Shown: one piece after another, positions 42,810 through 52,303 of the stretch
How the letters are laid out: every line of letters begins with the position of its first letter
Position numbering within the stretch: the first letter of the stretch is position 1
Source of the DNA: Actinopolymorpha sp. NPDC004070
Lineage (GTDB): Bacteria > Actinomycetota > Actinomycetes > Propionibacteriales > Actinopolymorphaceae
DNA: 64,000 nt
Direction of reading: 5' to 3'
Assembly: GCF_040610475.1 (NCBI RefSeq)
Contig: NZ_JBEXMJ010000023.1
Coordinates: 1-64,000, forward strand
The notes under the pieces: model-generated
The model's input: only the letters and a program-made list of their open reading frames with translations
Told to the model about the DNA's origin: nothing
Database searches by the model: none
Made by a program: the position numbers and the translations under genes

Positions 42810-45128
42810 ATGTCCGCGTTCCTACTCGCTGCCGAGGGGGAACCTGTCTCGCTCACCGGCGGCAACCTGACGTACGTCGCCATCGTCGCGGGGATCGGCG
42901 TGATCGCGCTCGTGATGGCAGCGGTCTTCCGCCGTGAGGTTCTCGCGGCCGGTGACGGCACCGCCAACATGCAGACCATCGCCCGAGGTGTCCAGGAGGG
43001 CGCCTCCGCCTACCTCAACCGGCAGTTCCGGACGCTGGGCATCTTCGCCATCCTGGTGTTCTTGTTGCTGTTCGTTCTCCCAGGCGACGCGAACGTCCGA
43101 ATCGGGCGTTCCATCTTCTTCCTGGTCGGCGCGGTCTTCTCCGCCCTGATCGGTTACATGGGCATGTGGCTCGCCGTGCGGGCCAACGTGCGGGTGGCCG
43201 CCGCCGCCCGCGACCAGGGCCGCGACCCGGCGATGCGGGTGGCGTTCCGTACCGGCGGCACGGTCGGCATGGCCACCGTCGGGCTCGGCCTGTTCGGCGC
43301 CGCCCTGGTGGTGCTCATCTACCGCGGCGACGCGCCGAGCGTGCTGGAGGGCTTCGGCTTCGGTGCCGCCCTGCTGGCGATGTTCATGCGGGTCGGCGGC
43401 GGCATCTTCACCAAGGCCGCCGACGTCGGCGCCGACCTGGTGGGCAAGGTCGAGCAGAACATCCCCGAGGACGACCCCCGCAACGCAGCGACCATCGCGG
43501 ACAACGTGGGCGACAACGTCGGTGACTGCGCGGGCATGGCGGCCGACCTGTTCGAGTCGTACGCCGTGATGCTCGTCGCGGCGCTCATCCTCGGCAAGGC
43601 GGCGTTCGGCTCCCAGGGCCTGGTCTTCCCGCTGATCGTCCCGGCGATCGGCGCGCTCACCGCCGTGGTCGGCGTCTACATCACCAAGCCGCGCGGCGGC
43701 GAGAACGGCCTGTCCACGATCAACCGCAGCTTCTACGTCTCGGCCGCGTTGTCCGCGGTGCTGTGTGCGATCGCGGCGTTCATGTACCTCCCGTCGTCGT
43801 TCGACGGACTCTCCGGTGTGTCGGCGAACATCGCCAAGCACAGCGGCGACCCCCGGCTGATCGCCACCGGCGCCGTGATCCTCGGCATCGTGCTGGCTGC
43901 GGTGATCCTCTCGCTGACCGGCTACTTCACCGGCACCGAGCACCGCCCGGTCAAGGACGTCGGCAAGACGTCGTTGACAGGTGCCGCCACCGTCATCCTG
44001 TCCGGCTTCGCGCTGGGCCTGGAGTCCGCGGTCTACACCGCCCTGGTGATCGGGGCCGCGGTCTACGCCGCGTTCCTGATCGGCGGCGGCTCGGTCATCG
44101 TCTCGCTGTTCGCGATCGCACTGGCCGGCTGCGGTCTGCTCACCACCGTCGGCGTGATCGTCGCGATGGACACCTTCGGCCCGGTGAGCGACAACGCGCA
44201 GGGCATCGCGGAGATGTCGGGCGACGTCGACGGCGAGGGCGCGCAGATCCTCACCGAGCTCGACGCGGTGGGCAACACCACCAAGGCGATCACCAAGGGC
44301 ATCGCGATCGCGACCGCCGTACTCGCCGCGACGGCGCTGTTCGGTTCGTTCAACGACGCTGTCACCAACGCGCTGGCGTCCGCGGGCTCGCAGGCGGCGG
44401 CGACGACCACCGCTTTCCTGCGTACGGTCGACTCGCCGAACGTCCTGGTCGGCCTGATCATCGGCGCGTCGGTGGTGTTCCTCTTCTCCGGCCTCGCGGT
44501 GAGCGCGGTCGGCCGGGCCGCCGGCGCCGTGGTGTTCGAGGTGCGCCGGCAGTTCCGGGAGATCCCCGGGATCATGGAGGGCACCGGCAAGCCGGAGTAC
44601 GGCCGGGTGGTCGACATCTGCACCCGTGACTCCCTGAACGAGCTCGCCACCCCGGGTCTGCTCGCGGCGATGGCGCCGATCGCGGTCGGCTTCGGCCTCG
44701 GTGTCGGGCCGCTGGCGGGTTACCTCGCCGGTGCGATCGCCGCCGGAACGCTGATGGCGATCCTGCTGGCCAACTCCGGTGGGTCGTGGGACAACGCCAA
44801 GAAGCTGGTCGAGGACGGCACGCACGGCGGCAAGGGTTCGCAGGCGCACGAGGCGACCGTCATCGGTGACACCGTGGGTGACCCGTTCAAGGACACCGCG
44901 GGCCCGGCGATCAACCCGCTGATCAAGGTGATGAACCTCGTCGCCGTCCTGATCGCCCCGGCCGTGGTCCAGCTGTCGGTCGGCGACAGCGCCAACACCC
45001 CGCTCCGGATCGGCATCGCCGTCGCCGCAGTAGTGGTCGTGGTGGTCGCGGTCACGATCTCCAAGCGCCGCCCGGTCGCGATCGGTGCGGAGCAGGAGGA
45101 GAACCGGCAGACGGCCAACGTCGCCTGA
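42810..45128 (+). CDS. hppA: Membrane H+-translocating pyrophosphatase, K+-independent type
   Basis: This 772-residue ion pump has about 16 membrane helices and couples pyrophosphate hydrolysis to proton export. The substrate site is visible in FTKAADVGADLVGKVEQNIPEDDPRNAATIADNVGDNVGDCAGMAADLFE, followed by DNAQGIAEMSGD and DNAKKLVEDGTHGGKGSQAHEATVIGDTVGDPFKDTAGP. Lys492 in VGNTTKAITKG is the marker of K+-independent enzymes; K+-dependent ones have Ala. GGAGGACGA precedes the ATG. It has a strong terminator. Confidence 0.97.
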   Translation: MSAFLLAAEGEPVSLTGGNLTYVAIVAGIGVIALVMAAVFRREVLAAGDGTANMQTIARGVQEGASAYLNRQFRTLGIFAILVFLLLFVLPGDANVRIGRSIFFLVGAVFSALIGYMGMWLAVRANVRVAAAARDQGRDPAMRVAFRTGGTVGMATVGLGLFGAALVVLIYRGDAPSVLEGFGFGAALLAMFMRVGGGIFTKAADVGADLVGKVEQNIPEDDPRNAATIADNVGDNVGDCAGMAADLFESYAVMLVAALILGKAAFGSQGLVFPLIVPAIGALTAVVGVYITKPRGGENGLSTINRSFYVSAALSAVLCAIAAFMYLPSSFDGLSGVSANIAKHSGDPRLIATGAVILGIVLAAVILSLTGYFTGTEHRPVKDVGKTSLTGAATVILSGFALGLESAVYTALVIGAAVYAAFLIGGGSVIVSLFAIALAGCGLLTTVGVIVAMDTFGPVSDNAQGIAEMSGDVDGEGAQILTELDAVGNTTKAITKGIAIATAVLAATALFGSFNDAVTNALASAGSQAAATTTAFLRTVDSPNVLVGLIIGASVVFLFSGLAVSAVGRAAGAVVFEVRRQFREIPGIMEGTGKPEYGRVVDICTRDSLNELATPGLLAAMAPIAVGFGLGVGPLAGYLAGAIAAGTLMAILLANSGGSWDNAKKLVEDGTHGGKGSQAHEATVIGDTVGDPFKDTAGPAINPLIKVMNLVAVLIAPAVVQLSVGDSANTPLRIGIAVAAVVVVVVAVTISKRRPVAIGAEQEENRQTANVA

Positions 45129-45171
45129 CCGATCCAGCACATCAGGTCGGAGCGATCCGTCCCGCTACGAA

Positions 45172-45214
45172 AAGCCTCGGCCACCGGCGCGTCACGCGTC
45201 GGTGGCCGAGGCTT
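45172..45214 (+). terminator. Terminator of hppA
   Basis: A perfect 15-bp inverted repeat (45172-45186 with 45200-45214, arm AAGCCTCGGCCACCG) surrounds a 13-nt loop and is followed by CTTCGTG. It lies 43 bp after the hppA stop. Confidence 0.85.
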
Positions 45215-45310
45215 CTTCGTGCGTGCGCGCGGACCTGGAGATTCACTGGCTGACTCCGCTCGGCATGCCCACCTGAACTCGTTGTCGGCGGCCACCGGCA
45301 GGATGGACGG

Positions 45311-46903
45311 ATGTTCGAACTGTCCGAGGACGTTCTCGCTCGCCTGCGTTCCCACCTGGCCGCCGTCGGCTACACCGTCGACGGCGTACGCGAGCGGCTG
45401 GGCCCGGTCGCGCACGCGGCGCTGCACCGCAACGAGACCACGCCCGGCGTGCGCGCGACCGACGGCGGCGACCCGCTGGACACGCTGATCCGGCTGTGGC
45501 TGCTGCAGCGACCGGTCCCCGCGGACCGGGCCGAGAGCGCCCTGCCCGGACTCCTCGAACCGCTGGTGACGGCCGGCCTTCTCGGCGCTGCCGCGGGTGA
45601 AGCCGGCGGAGCCGGCGCAACCGGCGGCCAGGTGCGCGCCCTGGTCGACGTCCGCCCGTACGGCGCGACCGGCGGACCCGGCCTGGAGCAGTCGGCCGCC
45701 GACCAGGACTGGTGGGTGGTCGCCGACCTGACGCCCGGCCTGGACGGAGCACGCCCCGCCGTGACCGCCGACCACGTGCTCGGCGTGAACAGCGCGGCAA
45801 GCACGCTGGCCCAGTTGACCGTACGCCGGCCGGCCGGGCGGGCACTCGACCTCGGCACCGGCTGCGGCGTCCAGGCCCTCCACCTATCCGGGCACGTAAG
45901 CCAGGTCGTCGGCACCGACGTCAACCCGCGGGCGCTGGCCCTGGCCCGGCTCACCGGTGCGCTCAACGGCTTCGACTGGGACCTGCGCGAGGGCAGCCTG
46001 TTCGAGCCGGTGCGAGGCGAGACGTTCGACCTGGTGGTGTCCAACCCGCCGTTCGTGATCTCCCCGCGCGGAGGGCTGACCTACCGCGACAGCGGGCTGG
46101 CCGGGGACGAGGTGTGCCGGCGGATCGTGACCCAGGCGCCGGGCTTCCTCGCCGACGGCGGTGTCTGCCAGATCCTGGCCAACTGGCTGCACGTGCGTGG
46201 GGAGGACTGGCGCGACCGGCTGGGCGACTGGCTCACCGACTCGGGCGCGAATTCCGGCGCCGGGGCCGACTGCGACGCCTGGGTGGTGCAACGGGAGGTG
46301 TCCGACCCGGCGGAGTACGTCGAGCTGTGGCTGAAGGACGCGGGCGTGCACGGGACGCCCGAGTACGCGCGACGGTACGAAGACTGGCTGGCGTGGTTCG
46401 ACGCGCAGGACGCGGAGGGGGTCGGATTCGGCTGGATCACCCTCCGCCGCAACGCCGGGTCGCGGCCCGGCGGCCCGGCGACCGTGCTGGAGGAGTGGCC
46501 GCACCCGGTCGAACAGCCGCTCGGTGCGGAGGTCGGCCGTTGGCTGGACGCGGTGGACCGCCTGGACGCGTACGCCGACGACACCGCACTGCTCGGTGCC
46601 CGGCTGCGGGTGGATCCCGACGTCGACCAGGAGCAGCTCGGCCGGCCGGGCGCCGCCGACCCCGAACACGTCGTCCTCCGGCAGCGGCGGGGCATGCGCC
46701 GGGCGGTCGCGGTGGACACCGCGGAGGGCGGGTTCGTCGGCGCCTGCGACGGCGAGCTCACGGTCGGGCAGATCTGCGACGCGCTGGCGACCCTGCTGGG
46801 GGAGGAGCCGGCGCGGATGCGGGGCCGCCTGTTGCCGCGCGCCAGGGAGCTGTACGCCGAGGGGTACCTGCACGACGCAGCCCCGGAGGCGGGCTCGGCG
46901 TGA
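45311..46903 (+). CDS. Class I methyltransferase with NPPF motif
   Basis: This 530-residue protein has a helical N-terminal domain (residues 1-115), then a Rossmann methyltransferase with RALDLGTGCGVQALHLSGHVSQVVGTD and FDLVVSNPPFVISP. The NPPF/Y signature indicates amino-group methylation of a base, glutamine or similar planar nitrogen. A long C-terminal domain ends in a winged-helix-like part (LTVGQICDALATLLGEEPARM). Positional homologs lie between hppA and topA in other actinobacteria and are annotated as RNA/DNA or release-factor type. CAGGAT 6 nt before the ATG may be a leaderless -10 box. Confidence 0.85.
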   Translation: MFELSEDVLARLRSHLAAVGYTVDGVRERLGPVAHAALHRNETTPGVRATDGGDPLDTLIRLWLLQRPVPADRAESALPGLLEPLVTAGLLGAAAGEAGGAGATGGQVRALVDVRPYGATGGPGLEQSAADQDWWVVADLTPGLDGARPAVTADHVLGVNSAASTLAQLTVRRPAGRALDLGTGCGVQALHLSGHVSQVVGTDVNPRALALARLTGALNGFDWDLREGSLFEPVRGETFDLVVSNPPFVISPRGGLTYRDSGLAGDEVCRRIVTQAPGFLADGGVCQILANWLHVRGEDWRDRLGDWLTDSGANSGAGADCDAWVVQREVSDPAEYVELWLKDAGVHGTPEYARRYEDWLAWFDAQDAEGVGFGWITLRRNAGSRPGGPATVLEEWPHPVEQPLGAEVGRWLDAVDRLDAYADDTALLGARLRVDPDVDQEQLGRPGAADPEHVVLRQRRGMRRAVAVDTAEGGFVGACDGELTVGQICDALATLLGEEPARMRGRLLPRARELYAEGYLHDAAPEAGSA

Positions 46904-47255
46904 ACCCGTACCCACCGGGCCGAAACGTGACGTTCCGCGCCCCGACACCCGGCCCGAACCAGAAACCGGGGGTTGCAACGCGACGTTCACCACGTACTCT
47001 CACTCTTCGGGTCGAGCCGCCCAGAGCCCGCGGTCGTCGGTTCCGGCATCGCCGGGCAACGCTTCGGAGGCACCCGCGAAACAGTTCGGGGCGTCGTACG
47101 GTTACCGTCTAGCGGGCCGGATCGCCCGCGCAGGCCGACTCGGCCCGATTCGGCTCGTTCCGCCATTCGCAAAGCACCGGAAACACCCCAAGGCTGATCC
47201 ACAAGACAGACCAAGCCAGACCAAGACAGACAAGGACAGGCAGGAGAGGTACACA
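46904..47255 (+). other. Upstream region of topA with a T-free leader
   Basis: No gene is supported. The last part before topA (about 47200-47249) is a run rich in A, C and G with repeated AGACCAAG/AGACAGA-like units and almost no T on the plus strand, ending in the AGGAGAGG ribosome-binding site. Such a leader would be unstructured, unusual in this GC-rich genome. Confidence 0.6.
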
Positions 47256-50108
47256 GTGCCCGCCAAGAAGGCCTCCACCCCGAGCGAGGGTCCCCGGCTC
47301 GTCATCGTCGAGTCGCCTGCCAAGGCGAAGACGATCGCCGGCTATCTCGGTCGCGGCTACGTCGTGGAGTCGAGCGTGGGCCACATCCGCGACCTGCCCG
47401 GCGGCGCCGCCGAGGTGCCCGCCAAGTACAAGAAGGAGCCGTGGGCCCGGCTCGGCGTCAACGTCGACGAGGGGTTCGCCCCGCTCTACGTCGTGCCCGC
47501 CGACAAGAAGCCCACTCTGCGGCGCCTGAAGGACCTGATGTCCGACGCCGGCGCGGTCTACCTCGCGACGGACGAGGACCGTGAGGGCGAGGCCATCGCC
47601 TGGCACCTGTTGGACGAGCTGAAGCCGAAGGTTCCGGTGCACCGGATGGTCTTCCACGAGATCACGCCGGAGGCCATCAACCAGGCGGTGAGCAACCCCC
47701 GCCAGATCAACGACAACCTGGTCGACGCGCAGGAGACCCGGCGGATCCTGGACCGGCTGTACGGCTACGAGGTCTCGCCGGTCCTGTGGAAGAAGGTCAT
47801 GCCGCGCCTGTCCGCGGGCAGGGTGCAGAGCGTGGCCACCCGGATGGTGGTCGACCGGGAGCGGGAGCGCATCGCGTTCCGCACCGCGACCTACTGGGAC
47901 CTGGTCGCCGAGCTGGACGCCGGTGAGACCAAGGACCCGCGGGCGGTGACGGTCCGGCTGGTCAACCTCGACGGCCGCCGGGTGGCGCAGGGCCGCGACT
48001 TCGCCTCCGACGGGACGCTGAAGCCGGCCGCGCGCGACACCGTGGTGCACCTGGACCAGGCGCAGGCCGACGCGCTGAAGGCCGGCCTGGGCGAGTCGAC
48101 GTTCGCCGTGCGCGGCGTGGAGTCCAAGCCGTACCGCCGTTCCCCGTATGCGCCGTTCCGTACGACCACGCTGCAGCAGGAGGCGGCCCGCAAGCTCGGC
48201 TTCGGCGCGGCCCGCACCATGCAGGTCGCCCAGCGGCTGTACGAGAACGGCCACATCACCTACATGCGTACCGACTCCATCACGCTGTCGGAGACCGCGG
48301 TCACCGCTGCGCGTACCCAGGTCAGGCAGCTGTTCGGGGCGGACTACCTGCCGGAGAAGCCGCGGGTCTACCAGAGCAAGGTGAAGAACGCACAGGAGGC
48401 GCACGAGGCGATCCGGCCCTCCGGCGACCGCTTCCGTACGCCCGCCGAGACGGGCCTGCGCGGTGACGAGTTCCGGCTGTACGAGCTGATCTGGATGCGC
48501 ACGGTGGCTTCCCAGATGCGCGACGCCGAAGGTCGCAGCGTCACCCTGCGGGTGGGTGCCCGCACCGCCGACGGGCGCGACGCGGAGTTCACCGCGTCCG
48601 GCAAGGTCATCACGTTCCACGGGTTCCTCAAGGCCTATGTCGAGGGCGTGGACGACGCGAGCACCGAGACCGACTCCGCCGAGCGGCGGCTGCCCGACGT
48701 GGTGGAGGGCGACACGCTGGTGGCGACCCGGATCGACGCCGACGGGCACGAGACGAAGCCGCCGGCGCGCTACACCGAGGCCACGCTGGTCCGCGAGCTG
48801 GAAGAGCGCGAGATCGGCCGGCCGTCGACGTACGCCTCGATCCTCGGCACCATCCTCGGCCGCGGCTACATCTACAAGAAGGGCCAGGCGCTGGTCCCGA
48901 CGTGGGTGGCGTTCGCGGTGGTGCGGCTGCTGGAGGAGCACTTCGCCCACTTGGTCGACTACAACTTCACCGCGAGCATGGAGGACGCGCTCGACGAGAT
49001 CGCGCGGGGCGGGTCGGACATGCAGACCTGGCTGGCGCGGTTCTACTTCGGCGCGCCCGGCGAGGGTACGGCCAACGGCGGCGGTGCGCCCGGCGGCCCG
49101 GCCGGCACAGGCAACGGCGTCGCTTTGCAGTCCGACGGGCTGAAGTCCCTGGTCACCGAGCTCGGGGAGATCGACGCCCGGGAGATCTCGACGTTCCCTA
49201 TCGGTGACAACGGCACCGGCCCGATCGTGATCCGGGTCGGCCGCTACGGCCCGTACGTCGAGGACGCCGAGGGCAACCGCGCCAACGTGCCCGAGGACCT
49301 GCCGCCGGACGAGCTGACCCTGGACAAGGCGAAGGAGCTGCTCACCCAGCCTGCCGGGCTCGAGCGCGAGCTGGGCATCGACCCGGAGACGGGTCACCCG
49401 GTGGTGGCGAAGGCGGGCCGGTTCGGTCCGTACGTCACCGAGGTGCTGCCCGAGGACGCCCCGAAGAACGCCAAGCCGCGCACCGCGTCGCTGTTCAAGT
49501 CGATGAACCTCGACACCGTCTCCTTCGAGGAGGCGCTACGGCTGCTGTCGCTGCCCCGGTCGCTGGGCGAGGACCCGGAGGGCGGCGAGGAGATCGTCGC
49601 GCTGAACGGCCGTTACGGCCCGTACGTCAAGAAGGGGACCGACTCGCGTTCGCTCGGGTCGGAGGAGGAGCTGTTCACCGTCACCCTGGAACAGGCGGTC
49701 GAGCTGTTCAAGCAGCCGAAGGCGCGTGGCCGCCGGGCCGCCGCCGCTCCGCTGCGGGAGCTGGGCGAGGACCCCGAGACCGGCAAGCCGGTGGTGGTGA
49801 AGGACGGCCGGTTCGGCCCGTACGTCACCGACGGGGAGACCAACGCGACCCTGCGCAAGGACGACGAGGTGGAGTCGATCTCACTCGACCGGGCCGCCGA
49901 CCTGCTCGCGGAGAAGCGCGCGAAGGGGCCGGCGCCGAAGCGGGCGAAGAAGGCCGCGAAGAAGACCGCGAAGAAGGCGGCCACGAAGGCCACAGCCGGC
50001 GCGGGTGCGGCCAAGGCGAGCGCAACCGGTGCGAAGAAGGCCGCGGCCAAGAAGACGACCGCGAAGAAGGCCGCCGCGAAGAAGTCGAGCACGGCGAAGA
50101 AGAGCTGA
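47256..50108 (+). CDS. topA: DNA topoisomerase I
   Basis: This 950-residue type IA topoisomerase relaxes negative supercoils. The Toprim domain is [18 protein letters not shown] with the [13 protein letters not shown] metal site. The catalytic Tyr336 lies in HITYMRTDS, and [28 protein letters not shown]-like sequence (here [10 protein letters not shown]) follows. The C-terminus has repeated FGPYV-type domains and a Lys/Ala-rich tail ([15 protein letters not shown]) typical of actinobacterial enzymes and needed for processivity. The GTG start has AGGAGAGG 6 nt upstream and encodes the usual PAKK N-terminus. Confidence 0.97.
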   Translation: [950 protein letters not shown]

Positions 50109-50125
50109 GGACGGACGCCAGGCGG

Positions 50126-50953
50126 ATGTACGTCGCCCGGATCGGCCTCACACCGGTCAAGGGGATGGCCCACGAGTTCCTGCCGGAGCTTCACCTGCCG
50201 GCGTCGGGCCTGCCCGGCGATCGCGCGTTCTGCTTCTACGACGTCGCGGCGGACCGCGTTCTTCGTACGGTCGACCACGACGCGCTGCTCGCCTGCCACG
50301 CCCGCTGGGTCCCGCCGAGGTTGACCATCACCACGCCGGTCGGCGTGGCCGCGGGAGACGCGGACGAGCTCGGTGACCGGCTGGTGGCCGACTACTGGGG
50401 ACGCCCGACCGAGCTCACCGTCGTCCGCGGACCGTGGTCGGCGCTGGTGAGCCGCTACCTCGGCAAGGACGTACTCCTGTGCCGGGTCGGCCCGCCGGGC
50501 GGAGTGGTGTGGGGCGGTCCGGTGTCGGTGGTGACCACCTCCTCGCTGGCCGAGGTCGCGCGGCGAACCGGACGGGACCCCGGAGGCGAAGATGGACGAG
50601 GGGACGGGGAGGACGGCCGGAGGTTCCGCGCGACGTTCGTGGTCGACACCGGGGAGGCGCCGGCCTTCGTCGAGGACGAGTGGACCGGGCGGTCGCTGCG
50701 GCTGGGTGATGCCGTCGTACGTGTGCGTGGCCCGCTCGAACGCTGCGCCCTGGTCGACCGGCGCCCGGAGGCCGGCGGCCGCGACGCCATGGTGCTGCGG
50801 GCCCTGGCCGCCGACCGCCGGATCGACGGCCAGATCGTGTTCGGCGTCCACGCGGACGTCGTACGGCCCGGCACCGTCCGGCTGGGTGCCGAGGTGGCCG
50901 TCGAGGCGACCGATGCCGCGGACGCCGTGGACGCCGCCGCGGATCAGCGGTAG
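50126..50953 (+). CDS. MOSC domain protein with N-terminal beta barrel
   Basis: This 275-residue protein has a MOSC_N-type start (RIGLTPVKGMAHEFLPELHLPASGLPGDRAFCFYD) and a MOSC core (RFRATFVVDTGEAPAFVEDEWTGRSLRLGDAVVRVRGPLERCALVDRRPEAG) with the conserved cysteine. This is the layout of mARC-like proteins, which handle sulfur or N-oxygenated substrates with molybdenum cofactor. It starts 17 bp after topA. Its 3' end overlaps the convergent SRPBCC gene by 10 bp. Confidence 0.87.
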   Translation: MYVARIGLTPVKGMAHEFLPELHLPASGLPGDRAFCFYDVAADRVLRTVDHDALLACHARWVPPRLTITTPVGVAAGDADELGDRLVADYWGRPTELTVVRGPWSALVSRYLGKDVLLCRVGPPGGVVWGGPVSVVTTSSLAEVARRTGRDPGGEDGRGDGEDGRRFRATFVVDTGEAPAFVEDEWTGRSLRLGDAVVRVRGPLERCALVDRRPEAGGRDAMVLRALAADRRIDGQIVFGVHADVVRPGTVRLGAEVAVEATDAADAVDAAADQR

Positions 50954-51525
50954 CGGGACTCCACCCGGTCGCGCAGGGCGGTGTTCAGTGCCCTGAACCC
51001 CGACAGCGTGTCTCCGCGCAGCCAACCGGCCGTGAACGGTACGGCGATGCCCTTGAAGGTCTCCTGCTGCACCAGGTGGGTCCGGCCGGGCGCGGTCTGC
51101 GTCAGCGTGAAGGAATGTTCGCCGTCGAAGATGCCGGGGACGAGCAGGCGCCCGATCCAGCGGAGCTCGTGTCCGGGCTGGACGGCGAGGACCGTCGGCT
51201 TGAACACCATCGTCTTCCCGCCGATGCGGTGCACGTTGGTCACCTTCTGCCCGACCTGCAGCCGGCCGCTGGAGCGCACGATGAACGGATTCCACTCCGG
51301 GTAGGCGGCTCGGTCGGCGAGCACCGTCCAGACCTGATCCGGGCTCGCGGCAATCTCGACCTCCGTGCGCAGGACGACGGGATGGGCGCGCTGCCCGACC
51401 GCGCCGCCGGCCAGGACGGCCAGCACTGCGAGGAGGGCGTACGGCCAGCGGCGCCGCCGCCGGCGGCCGTCGTACGGATCAACAGGTGAGGCCGACGTTG
51501 GGGCGGCGGGCTGGTCGACGGTCAT
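50944..51525 (-). CDS. Membrane-anchored SRPBCC (START-like) protein
   Basis: This 193-residue protein has a basic stretch and one membrane helix (WPYALLAVLAVLAGGAVG), then a full SRPBCC domain. VEIAASPDQVWTVLADRAAYPEWNPFIVRSSG starts it, and GFRALNTALRDRVESRY ends it. Such domains bind lipids or polyketides; the ligand is unknown. It overlaps the TetR gene by 4 bp and is therefore probably its target and effector partner. Confidence 0.85.
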   Translation of the reverse strand: MTVDQPAAPTSASPVDPYDGRRRRRRWPYALLAVLAVLAGGAVGQRAHPVVLRTEVEIAASPDQVWTVLADRAAYPEWNPFIVRSSGRLQVGQKVTNVHRIGGKTMVFKPTVLAVQPGHELRWIGRLLVPGIFDGEHSFTLTQTAPGRTHLVQQETFKGIAVPFTAGWLRGDTLSGFRALNTALRDRVESRYR

Positions 51526-52136
51526 GGGGAGGTCGGTCCTTTCGGGCGGAGGTGCGCGCCGAGCGCGCCCTCGACGAGGTGGGCGGCGTAATCCGCCGTG
51601 AGCGGGTCGCCGGTGAACAGCAGTCGGTAGTAGAGAGGTCCGGCGAGTTGGTCGACGACGACCTCCGGGTCGAAGCCGGGGGAGAGGGCGCCGCGTTCGA
51701 CCGCCCGGCCGAGCAGGTCCACGGCGGCGCGGCGCCACTGCGCCCAGCGCTCGCGCATGGTCGCGCCGAAGTCCGGGTCGTGCGCCATCGCCGCCATCAG
51801 GTCGGCGACCAGGGGAGCCCCCGCCGCGGTCAGGCTGGCCGCGATCCCGGCCGTCAGCCGGGTCAGGTCGGCTACGACGTCCCCGGTCTCGGTCAGGGTG
51901 ACCTCGTCCTGCATCCGTGAGACGAGGTCGGCCACCAGCCGCGCCTTGGTGGGCCACCGGCGGTACAGCGTGGTCTTGGCCACCCCGGCCCGTTCGGCAA
52001 CGGCGTCGATCGAGAGCCCGGCGTAACCGTGGGCCGCGACGGTCTCCCGGGCGGCGGTCAGGATGCGCCGGTCGACCTCGGCGTCCCTGGGCCGGCCGCG
52101 GCGCGGTCGTGCGCCGGTCGGTTCTGTGGGGGGCAT
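51522..52136 (-). CDS. TetR-family regulator
   Basis: This 204-residue protein has an N-terminal helix-turn-helix (ILTAARETVAAHGYAGLSIDAVAERAGVAKTTLYRRWPTKARLVADLV) and a TetR_C_11-like ligand domain. It likely represses its own operon with the SRPBCC gene. The 167-bp gap to the divergent tmk fusion gene holds a GGTAGCGGAAACGACC / GGTATCGAAACTGCC imperfect direct repeat (about 52173-52242) that could be an operator. Confidence 0.88.
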   Translation of the reverse strand: MPPTEPTGARPRRGRPRDAEVDRRILTAARETVAAHGYAGLSIDAVAERAGVAKTTLYRRWPTKARLVADLVSRMQDEVTLTETGDVVADLTRLTAGIAASLTAAGAPLVADLMAAMAHDPDFGATMRERWAQWRRAAVDLLGRAVERGALSPGFDPEVVVDQLAGPLYYRLLFTGDPLTADYAAHLVEGALGAHLRPKGPTSP

Positions 52137-52291
52137 CGGATCGCCCGCCTCTCCCTCGAAATACGAAACTCGGGTAGCGGAAACGACCGTACGTCACCGC
52201 CGTCAATTACGCAACAGCGGTATCGAAACTGCCTGGCGAGTGGTCCGGGCGGCCTCCGTTCGGCGGCACGGGCTCCCGGGGTGGCTGCGGT

Positions 52292-52297
52292 TAGGCT
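52292..52297 (+). promoter_or_regulatory. -10 element TAGGCT for the tmk fusion gene
   Basis: TAGGCT is followed by 6 nt (GACCGC) and the GTG at 52304. The sequence around it (TAGGCTGACC...CGCGTG) is almost the same as at the nth start. Confidence 0.5.
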
Positions 52298-52303
52298 GAC
52301 CGC

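Noticed and set aside
42822..45140. 772-codon minus-strand frame opposite hppA
   Set aside because: Composition (Asp/Arg/His/Gln-rich) is typical antisense of a membrane-protein gene; hppA motifs are complete on the plus strand.
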